In this document: positions 52,564-60,847 of the stretch, in pieces
Numbering within the stretch: the stretch's first letter is position 1
Layout: the number at the start of each line of letters is the position of its first letter
Assembly (NCBI RefSeq): GCF_004362515.1
Contig: NZ_SNXU01000001.1
Location: 2,976,001 to 3,040,000, forward strand
DNA: 64,000 bases
Direction: 5' to 3'
From: Actinokineospora alba
GTDB taxonomy: Bacteria; Actinomycetota; Actinomycetes; Mycobacteriales; Pseudonocardiaceae
Notes under the pieces: model-generated
Database searches by the model: none
Seen by the model: only the letters and a program-made list of their open reading frames with translations
Told to the model about the DNA's origin: nothing
Program-made: the position numbers and the translations under genes

Positions 52564-53655
52564 GTGAAGCGTCGAGCCCGTCTTGCCATGATTCCGATGG
52601 TGGCCGCCCTAATTCTCGGATCCACAGCTGCCACCGGTAACGCCGAATCCTCGAAACCGTTGTACGCCCCGACAAAGCTGTGCGCCGAGCTCCTCGCGGT
52701 GACCACGGACGCCGACGGGGATCTCCACCATTCCTTCAAAATGCCCAACGGCCTGCTGGTGGACCAGGTTGTGCCGGGCAAGACGTTCGACCCGGCGACC
52801 GCGTCTGTCGCTCGGCTCGCGAAGGTCGGTTTGCCGCCCCGGCCTGCGTCCGGCGCCGCAGTGTCGGACGGGCTCAGCCGCGTCGACTGGGAGTCAATAG
52901 TACGTGGGCGGACCCGAGCCATCCCGAAGCCGCCCTGCGTCAAACCAGGAGTGCGCGCCGCGATCTACAACAACAACTACAGCGGCTACCGCGCGGCCGC
53001 CGCGTCGGGTGAGAAGTACTCGGGTGCGCACAGCTCGATCACCGCGCCCAGCTACTACCTGTCTGCGTGTGCGTACGAAAGCATGACGCAGTGGGTTGGT
53101 GTGTCCAACGACAGTGTGCTTGTGCAGGCGGGCGTCTACGTCGACCAGTACACGGGCACGGTCGACTCGGGTGGCTTCATCGAGTTCGTCGGCGGGACCT
53201 GGGATACCGGCGGCGTGACCGACGTCGGCGTGCCCTATGTCGCGGGCCACAGGTACTACCTCGATGTGCACTACGCGGACCGCTACAACTGGTCCCTGAC
53301 CGTGTCGGACCTTGACAACGGCGAGAATTTCTCGGGATTCTGGACCCATCCCAGCGGCGGCGGGACACAGTACCTCCAGCCCTTCGCCTACTTTATCTCC
53401 GAACGCCTCACATACAGCGTCAACGGCGGCCCCGGCACCCTGACCCAGTACATGAGCCATTCCGATGTCCGGTTCCGTACGGCTACGGCCAAGATCTACG
53501 GCGCGGGCGACGCGCGGCTGTCCATCCAGCGCCCGGAGCAGATGATCATGCTTTCACCGGGAATCGGCAACCAGCGGCTGGGCAACGTGGATCCGCTGGA
53601 AGTCAGTGCCAGCAACTTCACCGAGCACTGGGCTCGGTGTGGCGTAGTCGAGTAG
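52564..53655 (+). CDS. Secreted G1-like (eqolisin) peptidase
   Basis: 363 residues. A signal peptide (RRARLAMIPMVAALILGSTAATGNA) and a pro-like region precede a beta-sandwich domain of about 220 residues. TQWVGVSNDSVLVQAGVYVD contains the Gln expected for the catalytic Q in glutamic peptidases (W-x-G-x, VQAG), and GGFIEFVGGTWDTG gives the partner Glu. Other features are NNYSGYRAAAASGEKYSG near the start of the domain and Cys residues. Start GTG 52564 follows GGGGGGA. It may be a secreted acid-type protease or a related binding protein. Flanked by transposase fossils. Confidence 0.68.
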   Translation: MKRRARLAMIPMVAALILGSTAATGNAESSKPLYAPTKLCAELLAVTTDADGDLHHSFKMPNGLLVDQVVPGKTFDPATASVARLAKVGLPPRPASGAAVSDGLSRVDWESIVRGRTRAIPKPPCVKPGVRAAIYNNNYSGYRAAAASGEKYSGAHSSITAPSYYLSACAYESMTQWVGVSNDSVLVQAGVYVDQYTGTVDSGGFIEFVGGTWDTGGVTDVGVPYVAGHRYYLDVHYADRYNWSLTVSDLDNGENFSGFWTHPSGGGTQYLQPFAYFISERLTYSVNGGPGTLTQYMSHSDVRFRTATAKIYGAGDARLSIQRPEQMIMLSPGIGNQRLGNVDPLEVSASNFTEHWARCGVVE

Positions 53656-53709
53656 CTCTAAACTGACAGAGGTGTTGACAGTCTGGGCTCCTGATCGCGA
53701 AGGAGTCGC

Positions 53710-53817
53710 ATGGCTGAGCGTGTATGGAGTGACAAGGGCCTGGTCAGGCGCGCGAACCGGCGCCTGGCCGTCCTTCATCACGCCGAGGATGTCAGTGGCA
53801 ACGTATCCCGATCATGA
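53710..53817 (+). mobile_element. 5' fragment of an IS481-type transposase
   Basis: ATG 53710 opens a 35-codon frame, MAERVWSDKGLVRRANRR then LAVLHHAEDVSGNV, which is the N-terminal helix-turn-helix of IS481-family transposases, then stops. The rest of the gene is missing. Confidence 0.7.
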
Positions 53818-53832
53818 CCCGGCGGACAGGCC

Positions 53833-54020
53833 CTAGTTGCGGGAACCGATGGTGGCGGCCTGCTGAGGCAGTCGGCTGATGCGGCTGGCCGCGGAGGCGG
53901 ACGTCCGCAGGCGGGTGATCTCGTCGTGTTGAGCGGCGAGTTGATATGCAGGTGGCGCTCGGCACGTTCGATTCGATCATGTTGCTTGGCAACAACCTTG
54001 GTCTCGTGGGCAGCCCAAAC
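53833..54020 (-). pseudogene. Coiled-coil transposon accessory remnant
   Basis: On the minus strand AAQHDEITRLRTSASAAS then RISRLPQQAATIGSRN-stop is in one frame and KVVAKQHDRIERAERHL in the one before it; a one-base shift near 53950 joins them into a continuous coiled coil. This resembles the small coiled-coil (TnpC/DUF6262-like) proteins that go with tyrosine recombinases. No start or recombinase is left. Confidence 0.4.
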
Positions 54021-54484
54021 CCACGGAGATCCTCGCCATGCGGCGCGCCGTCGACACCTTCCTGATACGACGGTAGCTGCACAGAAGTACACGTGGCCGA
54101 GCGAGACTTGCAGTCGCCCTACCGGCAACGCAATTCTCACCGCCTTGCGCATGCGCAGGACAGGCGCAGAGTCAGCGAGAAGGCGCAATCAAGCGCGAGA
54201 ACCTGCAGCAACGGAACCAACTGGCGGAGTGCAAGTATTCCAACCATGTCGTATTCCCGGATGATCGACATCTGACCTTGGCTGGGACTGCCCGGCCCGT
54301 CGCGACGCGGGTGACGTGATGCGAGACGTCCAGCACTGGGACCTGATCGGCAGCTTCATCGATAGCGCCGTCGTCGTTCAGCTGGTTACCGGACACCGCC
54401 GACGTCGTCCGGACGGCTCCACCGTTTTGACACAAACTGAAAATCGGCGGCGCACTATCTGGTGCTCCGGCCATACTTGCTGTC
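54021..54484. other. Region without a gene
   Basis: Short frames on both strands, no family and no ribosome sites. Probably more transposon debris on the left and the promoter of the AlbA_2-type gene on the right. Confidence 0.4.
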
Positions 54485-55819
54485 ATGTCAGTGTTTCGCT
54501 CTGCGCGGCTCGAAGCGCTACTTGGCGCGACCGTTGACCAGGCGACCTACCACCAGGTCATCGGCCTCGTGACGAACCGAGTGAGCGAGGACGTCGACCT
54601 CGAGTTCAAGGGCGACTACAAGAACACCGACTCCGGAAGGGCTGAGTTCGCCGCCGACGTCGCCCAGTTCGCCAACGCCACGAGCGGACTTCTGATCATC
54701 GGCATGGACGAGGACAAGGCCATGGCCCAGGCGGCCGGCCCGAGCGGGATCAGCGTGGTCGACACCGAGATCACCCGCTACATCAACGTAATCGCCGACC
54801 GGATAAGCCCGCCGCTCCCATTCACCATCAGGCCCGTCGAGAACCCGGACCAGCCCGGGACCGGATTCATCCTCATCGCCGTGTCCCGCGGCCCCGTCGG
54901 CCCGCACGCCGTGCGAGTCAATGACAGCTTGCGCTACCCGCGGCGGGTCGGACGCCGCAAGGTCCTCCTCCACGAGAACGAGGTCGCGCTGGCCTACCGA
55001 GATCGCTTCACCGGCTTGCAGAGCCGCCTGGACGCAGCCGAGGCACACGAGCGCTACCTCGTCGACCAGCTCAGCACGGACCGAATGTACGTCGTGGTCA
55101 CCCTCGTTCCCGACCTCGACGGGTACCGCGACATCAACACAGACGAGTTCAGCGCCTTTCGACAGGCCGTGCTCGACACGAGCCCGTGGCTGTTAGAGGC
55201 AGATAACCCAGACTGGTACACCGCCTCTGTCGGTCCGGATCGTCTGGTCGCGTCCGGCCTGCCCCGCCCGGACGCTGCACACCTGATCACTGAGCCTGGG
55301 TGCGTGCTGCACCGTTCGGGTGCCGGATCGTTCGTCGCCTATGTTGGGGAACGACCCGACAGCCAGGCAGCCCACGTCATCGAGTTTTTCGTGGTCGCAG
55401 GCGTCCTGGCGGGCCTGCGGTTCCTCGCTGAACAGGCCGTACAGCACGCCAGTGCGTCAGGATCTGCGTCGCTGCGAGCGACCCTCGTGCCAGCTGACGA
55501 AACCAAGGCGACTTTCCTTACGCAGCGGCTCCGATGGTCGCCGCACGCTGGCGAGCGACCGGTGCACCGCCCGCCCGTGGCCACTGCCCTGGCCGATCTG
55601 CACCGCCTAGCCGTCGACGGACGCGAGCTAACCCGCGCCACCTACGCCCTCGCTTCCCGACTCGTGCAGCACTTCGGTATTCCGGAGACCCGCTACCTGA
55701 CCGTCGACGGCGCGGTGCGCATCGGCGCCTGGGCCGACGGCTCCACCAAGGAGCGCGCCCGTCGGTGGGCGGACACCAACGAAGTCAAGATCGATGAGTC
55801 CCACCCGAGCGCCCTGTAG
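54485..55819 (+). CDS. AlbA_2 (Schlafen-type) domain protein
   Basis: 444 residues, soluble. The N-terminal 150 residues have the pattern of AlbA_2/Schlafen ATP-binding domains: DVDLEFKGDY near residue 36, ADVAQFANATSGLLIIGMDE near 59-78, and later VRVNDSLRYPRRVGRRKVLL. The remaining 290 residues include a mixed domain with no family. AlbA_2 domains occur in bacterial regulators and in defence-linked proteins; the human relatives cut or bind RNA. It has no neighbours in an operon. Confident about the domain, not the role. Confidence 0.76.
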   Translation: MSVFRSARLEALLGATVDQATYHQVIGLVTNRVSEDVDLEFKGDYKNTDSGRAEFAADVAQFANATSGLLIIGMDEDKAMAQAAGPSGISVVDTEITRYINVIADRISPPLPFTIRPVENPDQPGTGFILIAVSRGPVGPHAVRVNDSLRYPRRVGRRKVLLHENEVALAYRDRFTGLQSRLDAAEAHERYLVDQLSTDRMYVVVTLVPDLDGYRDINTDEFSAFRQAVLDTSPWLLEADNPDWYTASVGPDRLVASGLPRPDAAHLITEPGCVLHRSGAGSFVAYVGERPDSQAAHVIEFFVVAGVLAGLRFLAEQAVQHASASGSASLRATLVPADETKATFLTQRLRWSPHAGERPVHRPPVATALADLHRLAVDGRELTRATYALASRLVQHFGIPETRYLTVDGAVRIGAWADGSTKERARRWADTNEVKIDESHPSAL

Positions 55820-56217
55820 CGCGAACGCCGCGCAGGCCGTGACCGGCGCACCCGCGCGGAAACAGGGGTCGGCGAACAGGTGGGCTCCATGTCGTAGCGG
55901 CCAGCACCTGTTCGGTTCCCGGACATCGATCGGGATGCCCCTTTGTGTCGATGCGCTCGTGTTCGATGCCACTACGCGGCTCTATCGCAACGATCGGGCG
56001 CTTACTCCGCCCTGTGTGCTTTGGATCGCGCGCCGAATTTCCTGTTCGGCGCTGTCACATAGCGGGGATTCGATCATGTCAACAATTGTTGATTAGCCGG
56101 CGGACGACAGGTATTCCATCCCTACGATATTCCGTCGCGGGCCACCCGTGCGACCGCGAACTATTGAGTTCGTTATCGACGTACATCGCAGAGCCTCACT
56201 GGAGTCTCGATGTTCCT
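55820..56217. other. Intergenic region with a perfect palindrome
   Basis: About 400 bases, AT-richer at the right. No gene seen. TCAACAATTGTTGA at 56079-56092 is a perfect 14-base palindrome. Confidence 0.45.
56079..56092. repeat. 14-base perfect palindrome
   Basis: TCAACAATTGTTGA; AT-rich for this window. Could be an operator site of a small dimeric regulator. Confidence 0.5.
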
Positions 56218-56717
56218 TCAGGTGGGCGAATCGACACTCTTTCCCGAGTGCGGTGTCCATGTTTTTACCGATTCAGCGTACAACTGGCTGAAATTGTTCC
56301 AGAACGCCGGTCCGCGCTCCTGTCGCAACTCGTCCAGATAAGGCTGACACAATTCATGTAGCCGGATGATTGAATTCCCCCATTCGGTCACAATGATACC
56401 GTGTGGCAGCATCTTGTTGTGGCCAGCAATTCCAACGAGATCATAAGTGCGGCAGACCTTCTCGAATTTCTCCTTGAGTGACTGATCCATGCTCTCGTAG
56501 GTGCCATTCACCTCGCGGTGGGTTCTCAGATCGCGGAACAAGTCGCGCTTGCCATGACTATTTCATCATTCGACAACAAGTCGGCCGCCCATGTGAAGAC
56601 GCTGCCGATTGCGTTCCGGCGCGCGATACGTGCCAGAGTGGCAGCAATCACAAGATTCATCATGGCCGCGAGGGCGCTCGCTCCGGCGGCAATAGCGATC
56701 ACGAGACTTGTCGACAT
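56218..56717 (-). pseudogene. DUF4760-like membrane protein, apparently frameshifted
   Basis: ATG 56717 opens a membrane helix (LVIAIAAGASALAAMMNLVI) and reads to LLSNDEIV before a stop at about 56526. The next part, LFRDLRTHREVNGTYESMDQ and the helical continuation LKEKFEKVCRTYDLVGIAGH, is in another frame that becomes readable around 56556. Joined with one frameshift they give a protein of about 165 residues with the usual layout of small DUF4760-like proteins (one membrane helix followed by a helical domain). Either a recent frameshift or a sequencing error. Confidence 0.55.
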
Positions 56718-56903
56718 CCCTGACTCCCTCTGCAATGCGAGTGCTTTCCGATGTGGCGATCATGCTGAGTGAGTGATTCGTCGAACAACTCCTCCCGAGG
56801 TAGGCGCACGGGAAGTCCGATGACGGCGGTTGTGGAAGGCCCTACGGGCTACATGACTTTCGGTTCCAAAGCTGACTCCAGGTGCAGATGGGCTGGCCTG
56901 TCC
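56718..56903. other. Intergenic region
   Basis: Short gap between minus-strand genes with no signal beyond the expected promoter of the DUF4760-like gene. Confidence 0.35.
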
Positions 56904-57254
56904 TCACCTTGTTACCTGCGAGATCTGGTCGGCGGTGATCCGACGTAAAGCGATAAGAGACCGGAGTGTGCTGAAGACGGCCTCTGGTGACCAGTCTGCT
57001 GGGTTGTCCCTGATAGCTGTCAGTAGCTTTCGGCACTCTGAGGACGATCTGACTGGCCACGCCTCCAGTTCAAACCCGGTTGTTTCGGACCGGTCTGGCG
57101 AGTTCCGCCATCGGTCTTGGACCTCTGTGCGTGATAGTGGGGTTTCGACAAATCCGAAGAACTTGAAGTCCCGCAGGTCGGAAGCCCATGCGAAGCTGTG
57201 CAGGCGGACTTTTGCTGTGCGTATGTCGTCGTCAGAGAAGCCCATTTTCCTCAT
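56904..57254 (-). CDS. Hypothetical protein overlapping the end of the upstream gene
   Basis: 116 residues from ATG 57254 (a second ATG at 57245). Sequence is coherent (MRKMGFSDDDIRTAKVRL, DFKFFGFVETPLSRTEVQDR, then helices). It overlaps the end of the gene at 57232-58017 by about 23 bases in the +1/-1 frame, and also reads open upstream of its ATG. So it may be the natural C-terminal part of that gene, separated by a frameshift near 57265, or a separate coupled gene. Confidence 0.55.
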   Translation of the reverse strand: MRKMGFSDDDIRTAKVRLHSFAWASDLRDFKFFGFVETPLSRTEVQDRWRNSPDRSETTGFELEAWPVRSSSECRKLLTAIRDNPADWSPEAVFSTLRSLIALRRITADQISQVTR

Positions 57255-58017
57255 ACAGTCCTCTTCGGGCGACAACGTCTGGTGTCGTTTCGTGAAGTTG
57301 CCTGTTGGCGGCGGCGAAATCCCGCAGTGCCGCGTTTTCTCCGACAGCGTTGAAGAACTTGCCACCTTCCCAGCCGGCTGGGCCGGTACTTGACGACCGG
57401 CGAGGTGTTAGGAGGTGAGTTCCTCCCTCGCAAAACATCGAGAGACCTACGCTGCAGGGAGTTGGAAAGCCCGGTGCGGGTCGGTCTGGATTGGCAGCAC
57501 CGGCGATCGAATCCAGAACTTTCCTTTCTTCTACCGTGCCGAGGAGTCTGAGCATATGCGTGGCGAGAAAGTCGAAGTAATGATAGCGGTGAACGGTCAG
57601 GGTAAGCCTGTGTGCTCGCCCCTTGAATTCATCTGACGGTTCGTCCGAGATTCTTGTTGTGGAGATCGACGCGATCCCGATTTGCTCGCCGTCGGTGTAC
57701 CCAGCAGCGGTCCATTCGTCTGAATGGGCTGCGCGGTTAGCTATGGTTGCAGCGTTCGTAAGCTCGAAATTGCCTTCGAGCCGCAATACAACTGATCCCT
57801 CCGGGAAGCAACTTTCGTGGTCCCAACCAGCTTGGACGAGCACAAGACGCGGATGAAGTTGCTCTACTTGAGACCAAGCCCGGTTGGCTTTGATGTAGAA
57901 GGCGCGGTGCCGGCGGGACTGCCACCGACGCTCTGCCACTGGAAACAAGACGTTTTGCATGACGATGCCGACCATCCCGCCTGCGAGCGCACCCACCAGG
58001 AGTGAAGGCCAGTCCAC
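57232..58017 (-). CDS. Hypothetical membrane-anchored protein
   Basis: 261 residues. N-terminal membrane helix (LLVGALAGGMVGIVMQNVLF) followed by a soluble domain rich in charged and aromatic residues (RAWSQVEQLHPRLVLVQAGW, RAHRLTLTVHRYHYFDFLATH). No known family. It ends in the frame that overlaps the next gene. Stands next to the three-gene recombination module. Confidence 0.6.
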   Translation of the reverse strand: MDWPSLLVGALAGGMVGIVMQNVLFPVAERRWQSRRHRAFYIKANRAWSQVEQLHPRLVLVQAGWDHESCFPEGSVVLRLEGNFELTNAATIANRAAHSDEWTAAGYTDGEQIGIASISTTRISDEPSDEFKGRAHRLTLTVHRYHYFDFLATHMLRLLGTVEERKVLDSIAGAANPDRPAPGFPTPCSVGLSMFCEGGTHLLTPRRSSSTGPAGWEGGKFFNAVGENAALRDFAAANRQLHETTPDVVARRGLYEENGLL

Positions 58018-58077
58018 GGGATTCTCCTCGTCACGCGCATCGGATCAGGTCAGTTGATGTTGGTCGTCGAGGCCAGG

Positions 58078-60507
58078 CTATGTGTGATTCGCTGCTGCTT
58101 TGTTGCGGGCGGTCAGGTAGGTGGTCCAGTCGTGTTGGGCATAGTTGGCCCAGGCTATGGCTGTGTTGATGTTGATGTCGAGTAGCTGGGCAAGTACAGC
58201 GGCTGGTATCTGGGCGGCGAGGCTGGCGAGGGCGGCGCTGCGGGCTCGTCGTAGGTGCAGACCGAGGTGACTGCGGAGCGCGCGGTAGATCGCGTCGCGG
58301 GCCGGTCTGCCGGGAAAGCCGCCGGGGAAAAGCCACTGGTGGTCTTGCGGGCGGCTCCGGCCGACGACGGAGACGGTGCTCGCGCCGTCGCGTTGGTTGA
58401 GGATCAGCGTTGCTACGGCTGGCGGTAGTTGCAGGCGGTGGCCGCCGTAACGCAGCCAGGTCTGTCCGGTGGGGTCGTGCTGGATGTCGTTGTGCCGCAG
58501 GGTGGTGACGCGGCTGACGGGCAGACCGTAGAGAAGGACGAGGGCTCCTGCGGCGCGTACGGCGGTGGGCAGTGTGGTGTCGTGGAGGCAGCGGCGGAGT
58601 TGGTGCCATCGTTCGTCTTCGGTGATGGGTGCCAGCGCGGTCTGGTGCTGCTTCTTGGGGATGGCGACGGTGGTCAGTCGGCGGCGCTTGGCCCAGTGAA
58701 GGAATTCTCGTGCTGGGTAGGTGGATTCGGGTTTGCCCGTGGTCAGCCAGGTGTCGATGTCGTCTTGGCGTGCGGCGCCGAGGTCGAGGTTGTGCTGGCG
58801 CAGCCATTCCAGCAGCCGGAGACTGGCGAAGATGCGGGTGCGCGCCCAGTTCGCGGCGCCGGGGGTGAACGGTTGGCTGGCATTGGTTCGCTGTCGGGCT
58901 CGGCGGAGCAGGACCCAGTTGGTGTAGGTGCGGATCAGTTGGGCGTGGTCGGCGGGTTGGTCGGCGAGTTGGCGGTCGAGCCAGGGTTCGATGCGTTCGA
59001 GGTAGTCGGCGCGGTCGGTGAGGATGCCGGTGTGGACGAGTGTCTGGCGGAGGCGATGGACGGCCAGGCCGGGCGGGAAGTCGTCGAGCAGGTCATGGGT
59101 GACCGGTTCTTGGCTGACGCTAATCGCGGCGAGCAGGTGGGCGGCGGGTTGTCCGGGGCGTAGCCAGTGCAGGATCGCCTCGGGCGAGTCGACCTCGGTC
59201 AGGGCGGTCGCGAACGGCCGTAGCCCGTCCGGGATGGCGTTGTTCGGCCCGCGGAGAAGTTCGATGACGCGGTCTGCGACGGCGCAGCGCAGGCAGGTTC
59301 CGGCGGTGGGGGCGAATCCGGATTCTCCGCAGCGTGGGCAGGTGTAGTCCAGGTCCGCTCGTCCGGCACAGGGTCCGCAGATCGACTGGCCCGCTGGGCC
59401 CTGTCCGATCAGCGGCCGTGAGAGCCCGCAGAGACCGCAGGTGGCGGGGTGCTTGCGCACGTAGGCATAGCAGGAGGCGCAGACGCGCCCAATGGGCCAG
59501 GTGGCGAGAATTCTCTTGGCACGTCCGCAGCGTGCGCAGCGTTCTGCCCAGGTGGGGCGGCAGTCGCCGCACAGCACTGGCGCATCCGGGTGCTTGCTTC
59601 GTCGGCATCGGCGTAGCTGTCCGCAGCCCGAGCATTCGGCTGGAGCGCGGCTATAGCAGGTCCGGCACAACGCGCCGGTGTCTGACGATCGTCGGGTGAT
59701 CAGCGGTGCCTGGTTGCCGCAGTGGTCGCAGCGGCCGGTCGCCGGGTTGAAGCAGTCGCGGCACAGTTCTCGTCCGCTGGTCTTCGTTACGATCTTTGAG
59801 TTGCGTCCGCATTGTGCGCAGCGCCGGGGCGGATGTCTGCGGCAGTTCGAGCAGACCGGTCCGGCGTCGGTTCGCATCGACACGATCCTGATGTGTCCAC
59901 AGTGGATACAGGGCTGTGTTGGTGGCTGGTAACAGGACTCGCACAGTGGATCGCCGCAGGGAGTGCGGCGGGCGATCCTGGCCAGCACGCCGCAGGCCGA
60001 GCATCGTGTGCCGGTGGTGGGGTCGGTCGAGTAGCAGGACACGCAGACCGCGTCGCCATCGACACGGGCATACACCGTGCGGATGAGACCGCAGCGGCGG
60101 CACAGTTGGGCGCGACGACGATTGGCGCATGTGCCGCACATCCGGCCGCCCTCGACGCGGCTGGCCAAGGTCAGGCCGTGCCGCCCACAGCCGACGCATC
60201 GCAGTGGCGTGACCCTATAGCCGGTGTCGATGAGGGTGTTCACCAAGCGGAGGAACACGGTCGAGCAGTCGGACTCACCGGAGATGAGCGCGTCGGGGTG
60301 AGCTGTCAGGTGCCGGTGCAACATCGACAGACCCTTGCGTCCCCGCGACACCGTCTCGACGACCGTGCGCGTCCGAGTTGCGTCGAGACCAGCGACCGCC
60401 TCCATGATCCAGCCAACTAGTTCGACGAGCTTCGTCTCTGCGATCCGAGCTGACCGCGCGGCGTCCGCTCCCGCGCGGTCAGCCGATGACCTGGTAGGGC
60501 GCACCAT
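58078..60507 (-). CDS. Zinc-ribbon array fused to a degenerate tyrosine-recombinase domain
   Basis: 809 residues. Residues about 104-405 have 20 CxxC pairs (CVGC, CGTC, CRRC, CVSC, CSAC, CESC and so on), which would make about ten zinc ribbons in tandem. The C-terminal 400 residues look like a tyrosine-recombinase fold: a core-binding region (LLEWLRQHNLDLGAARQDDID), then the Arg-helix (LLYGLPVSRVTTLRHNDI), LGLHLRRARSAALASLA in place of HxxRH, AQLLDININTAIAWANYAQH in place of LLGH...Y. The HxxR and a Tyr remain but the second His is missing. Probably a DNA-binding partner of the active recombinase. Third gene of the module; 10 bases after the HTH gene. Confidence 0.82.
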   Translation of the reverse strand: MVRPTRSSADRAGADAARSARIAETKLVELVGWIMEAVAGLDATRTRTVVETVSRGRKGLSMLHRHLTAHPDALISGESDCSTVFLRLVNTLIDTGYRVTPLRCVGCGRHGLTLASRVEGGRMCGTCANRRRAQLCRRCGLIRTVYARVDGDAVCVSCYSTDPTTGTRCSACGVLARIARRTPCGDPLCESCYQPPTQPCIHCGHIRIVSMRTDAGPVCSNCRRHPPRRCAQCGRNSKIVTKTSGRELCRDCFNPATGRCDHCGNQAPLITRRSSDTGALCRTCYSRAPAECSGCGQLRRCRRSKHPDAPVLCGDCRPTWAERCARCGRAKRILATWPIGRVCASCYAYVRKHPATCGLCGLSRPLIGQGPAGQSICGPCAGRADLDYTCPRCGESGFAPTAGTCLRCAVADRVIELLRGPNNAIPDGLRPFATALTEVDSPEAILHWLRPGQPAAHLLAAISVSQEPVTHDLLDDFPPGLAVHRLRQTLVHTGILTDRADYLERIEPWLDRQLADQPADHAQLIRTYTNWVLLRRARQRTNASQPFTPGAANWARTRIFASLRLLEWLRQHNLDLGAARQDDIDTWLTTGKPESTYPAREFLHWAKRRRLTTVAIPKKQHQTALAPITEDERWHQLRRCLHDTTLPTAVRAAGALVLLYGLPVSRVTTLRHNDIQHDPTGQTWLRYGGHRLQLPPAVATLILNQRDGASTVSVVGRSRPQDHQWLFPGGFPGRPARDAIYRALRSHLGLHLRRARSAALASLAAQIPAAVLAQLLDININTAIAWANYAQHDWTTYLTARNKAAANHT

Positions 60508-60517
60508 CGCGCGTCCT

Positions 60518-60847
60518 CTACAGACCTGGAGGCCGGCGCACAGTCGTACGCCGGGCGGCTGGCTTCGATGGCGAGGTAACGTCGCCGCTTCCGGTCTTGC
60601 GGACCTGAGTGGGTGCCACCTTGATCTCGATCAAGTCGTTCGGGGACAGGCCGAGGATGTCGCACAACGCCGCCAACGTGTCCATTGACAACCGCTGGGG
60701 CGGCTGCGTGACCAGCCGGTACACCTGCTCGCGGGACAAGTGAATACCGCGCTCGGCCAGCAGGGGCATCAAGTCCGAGGTTTGGAACATGCCGTTCTCG
60801 GCCATTTTCGCCCGCAGGTGCCACGTGTAGCTCATTCGGCGGTTCAC
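60518..60847 (-). CDS. XRE/Cro-type helix-turn-helix protein
   Basis: 109 residues. HTH core: MFQTSDLMPLLAERGIHLSR, EQVYRLVTQPPQRLSMDTLA, then ALCDILGLSPNDLIEI, the standard Cro/CI five-helix fold, with a basic tail. The start is GTG 60847 inside the stop of the recombinase gene (GTGA), with GGGAG before it; an ATG at 60862 would give 5 more residues. Likely repressor of the module's own promoter. Confidence 0.78.
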   Translation of the reverse strand: MNRRMSYTWHLRAKMAENGMFQTSDLMPLLAERGIHLSREQVYRLVTQPPQRLSMDTLAALCDILGLSPNDLIEIKVAPTQVRKTGSGDVTSPSKPAARRTTVRRPPGL

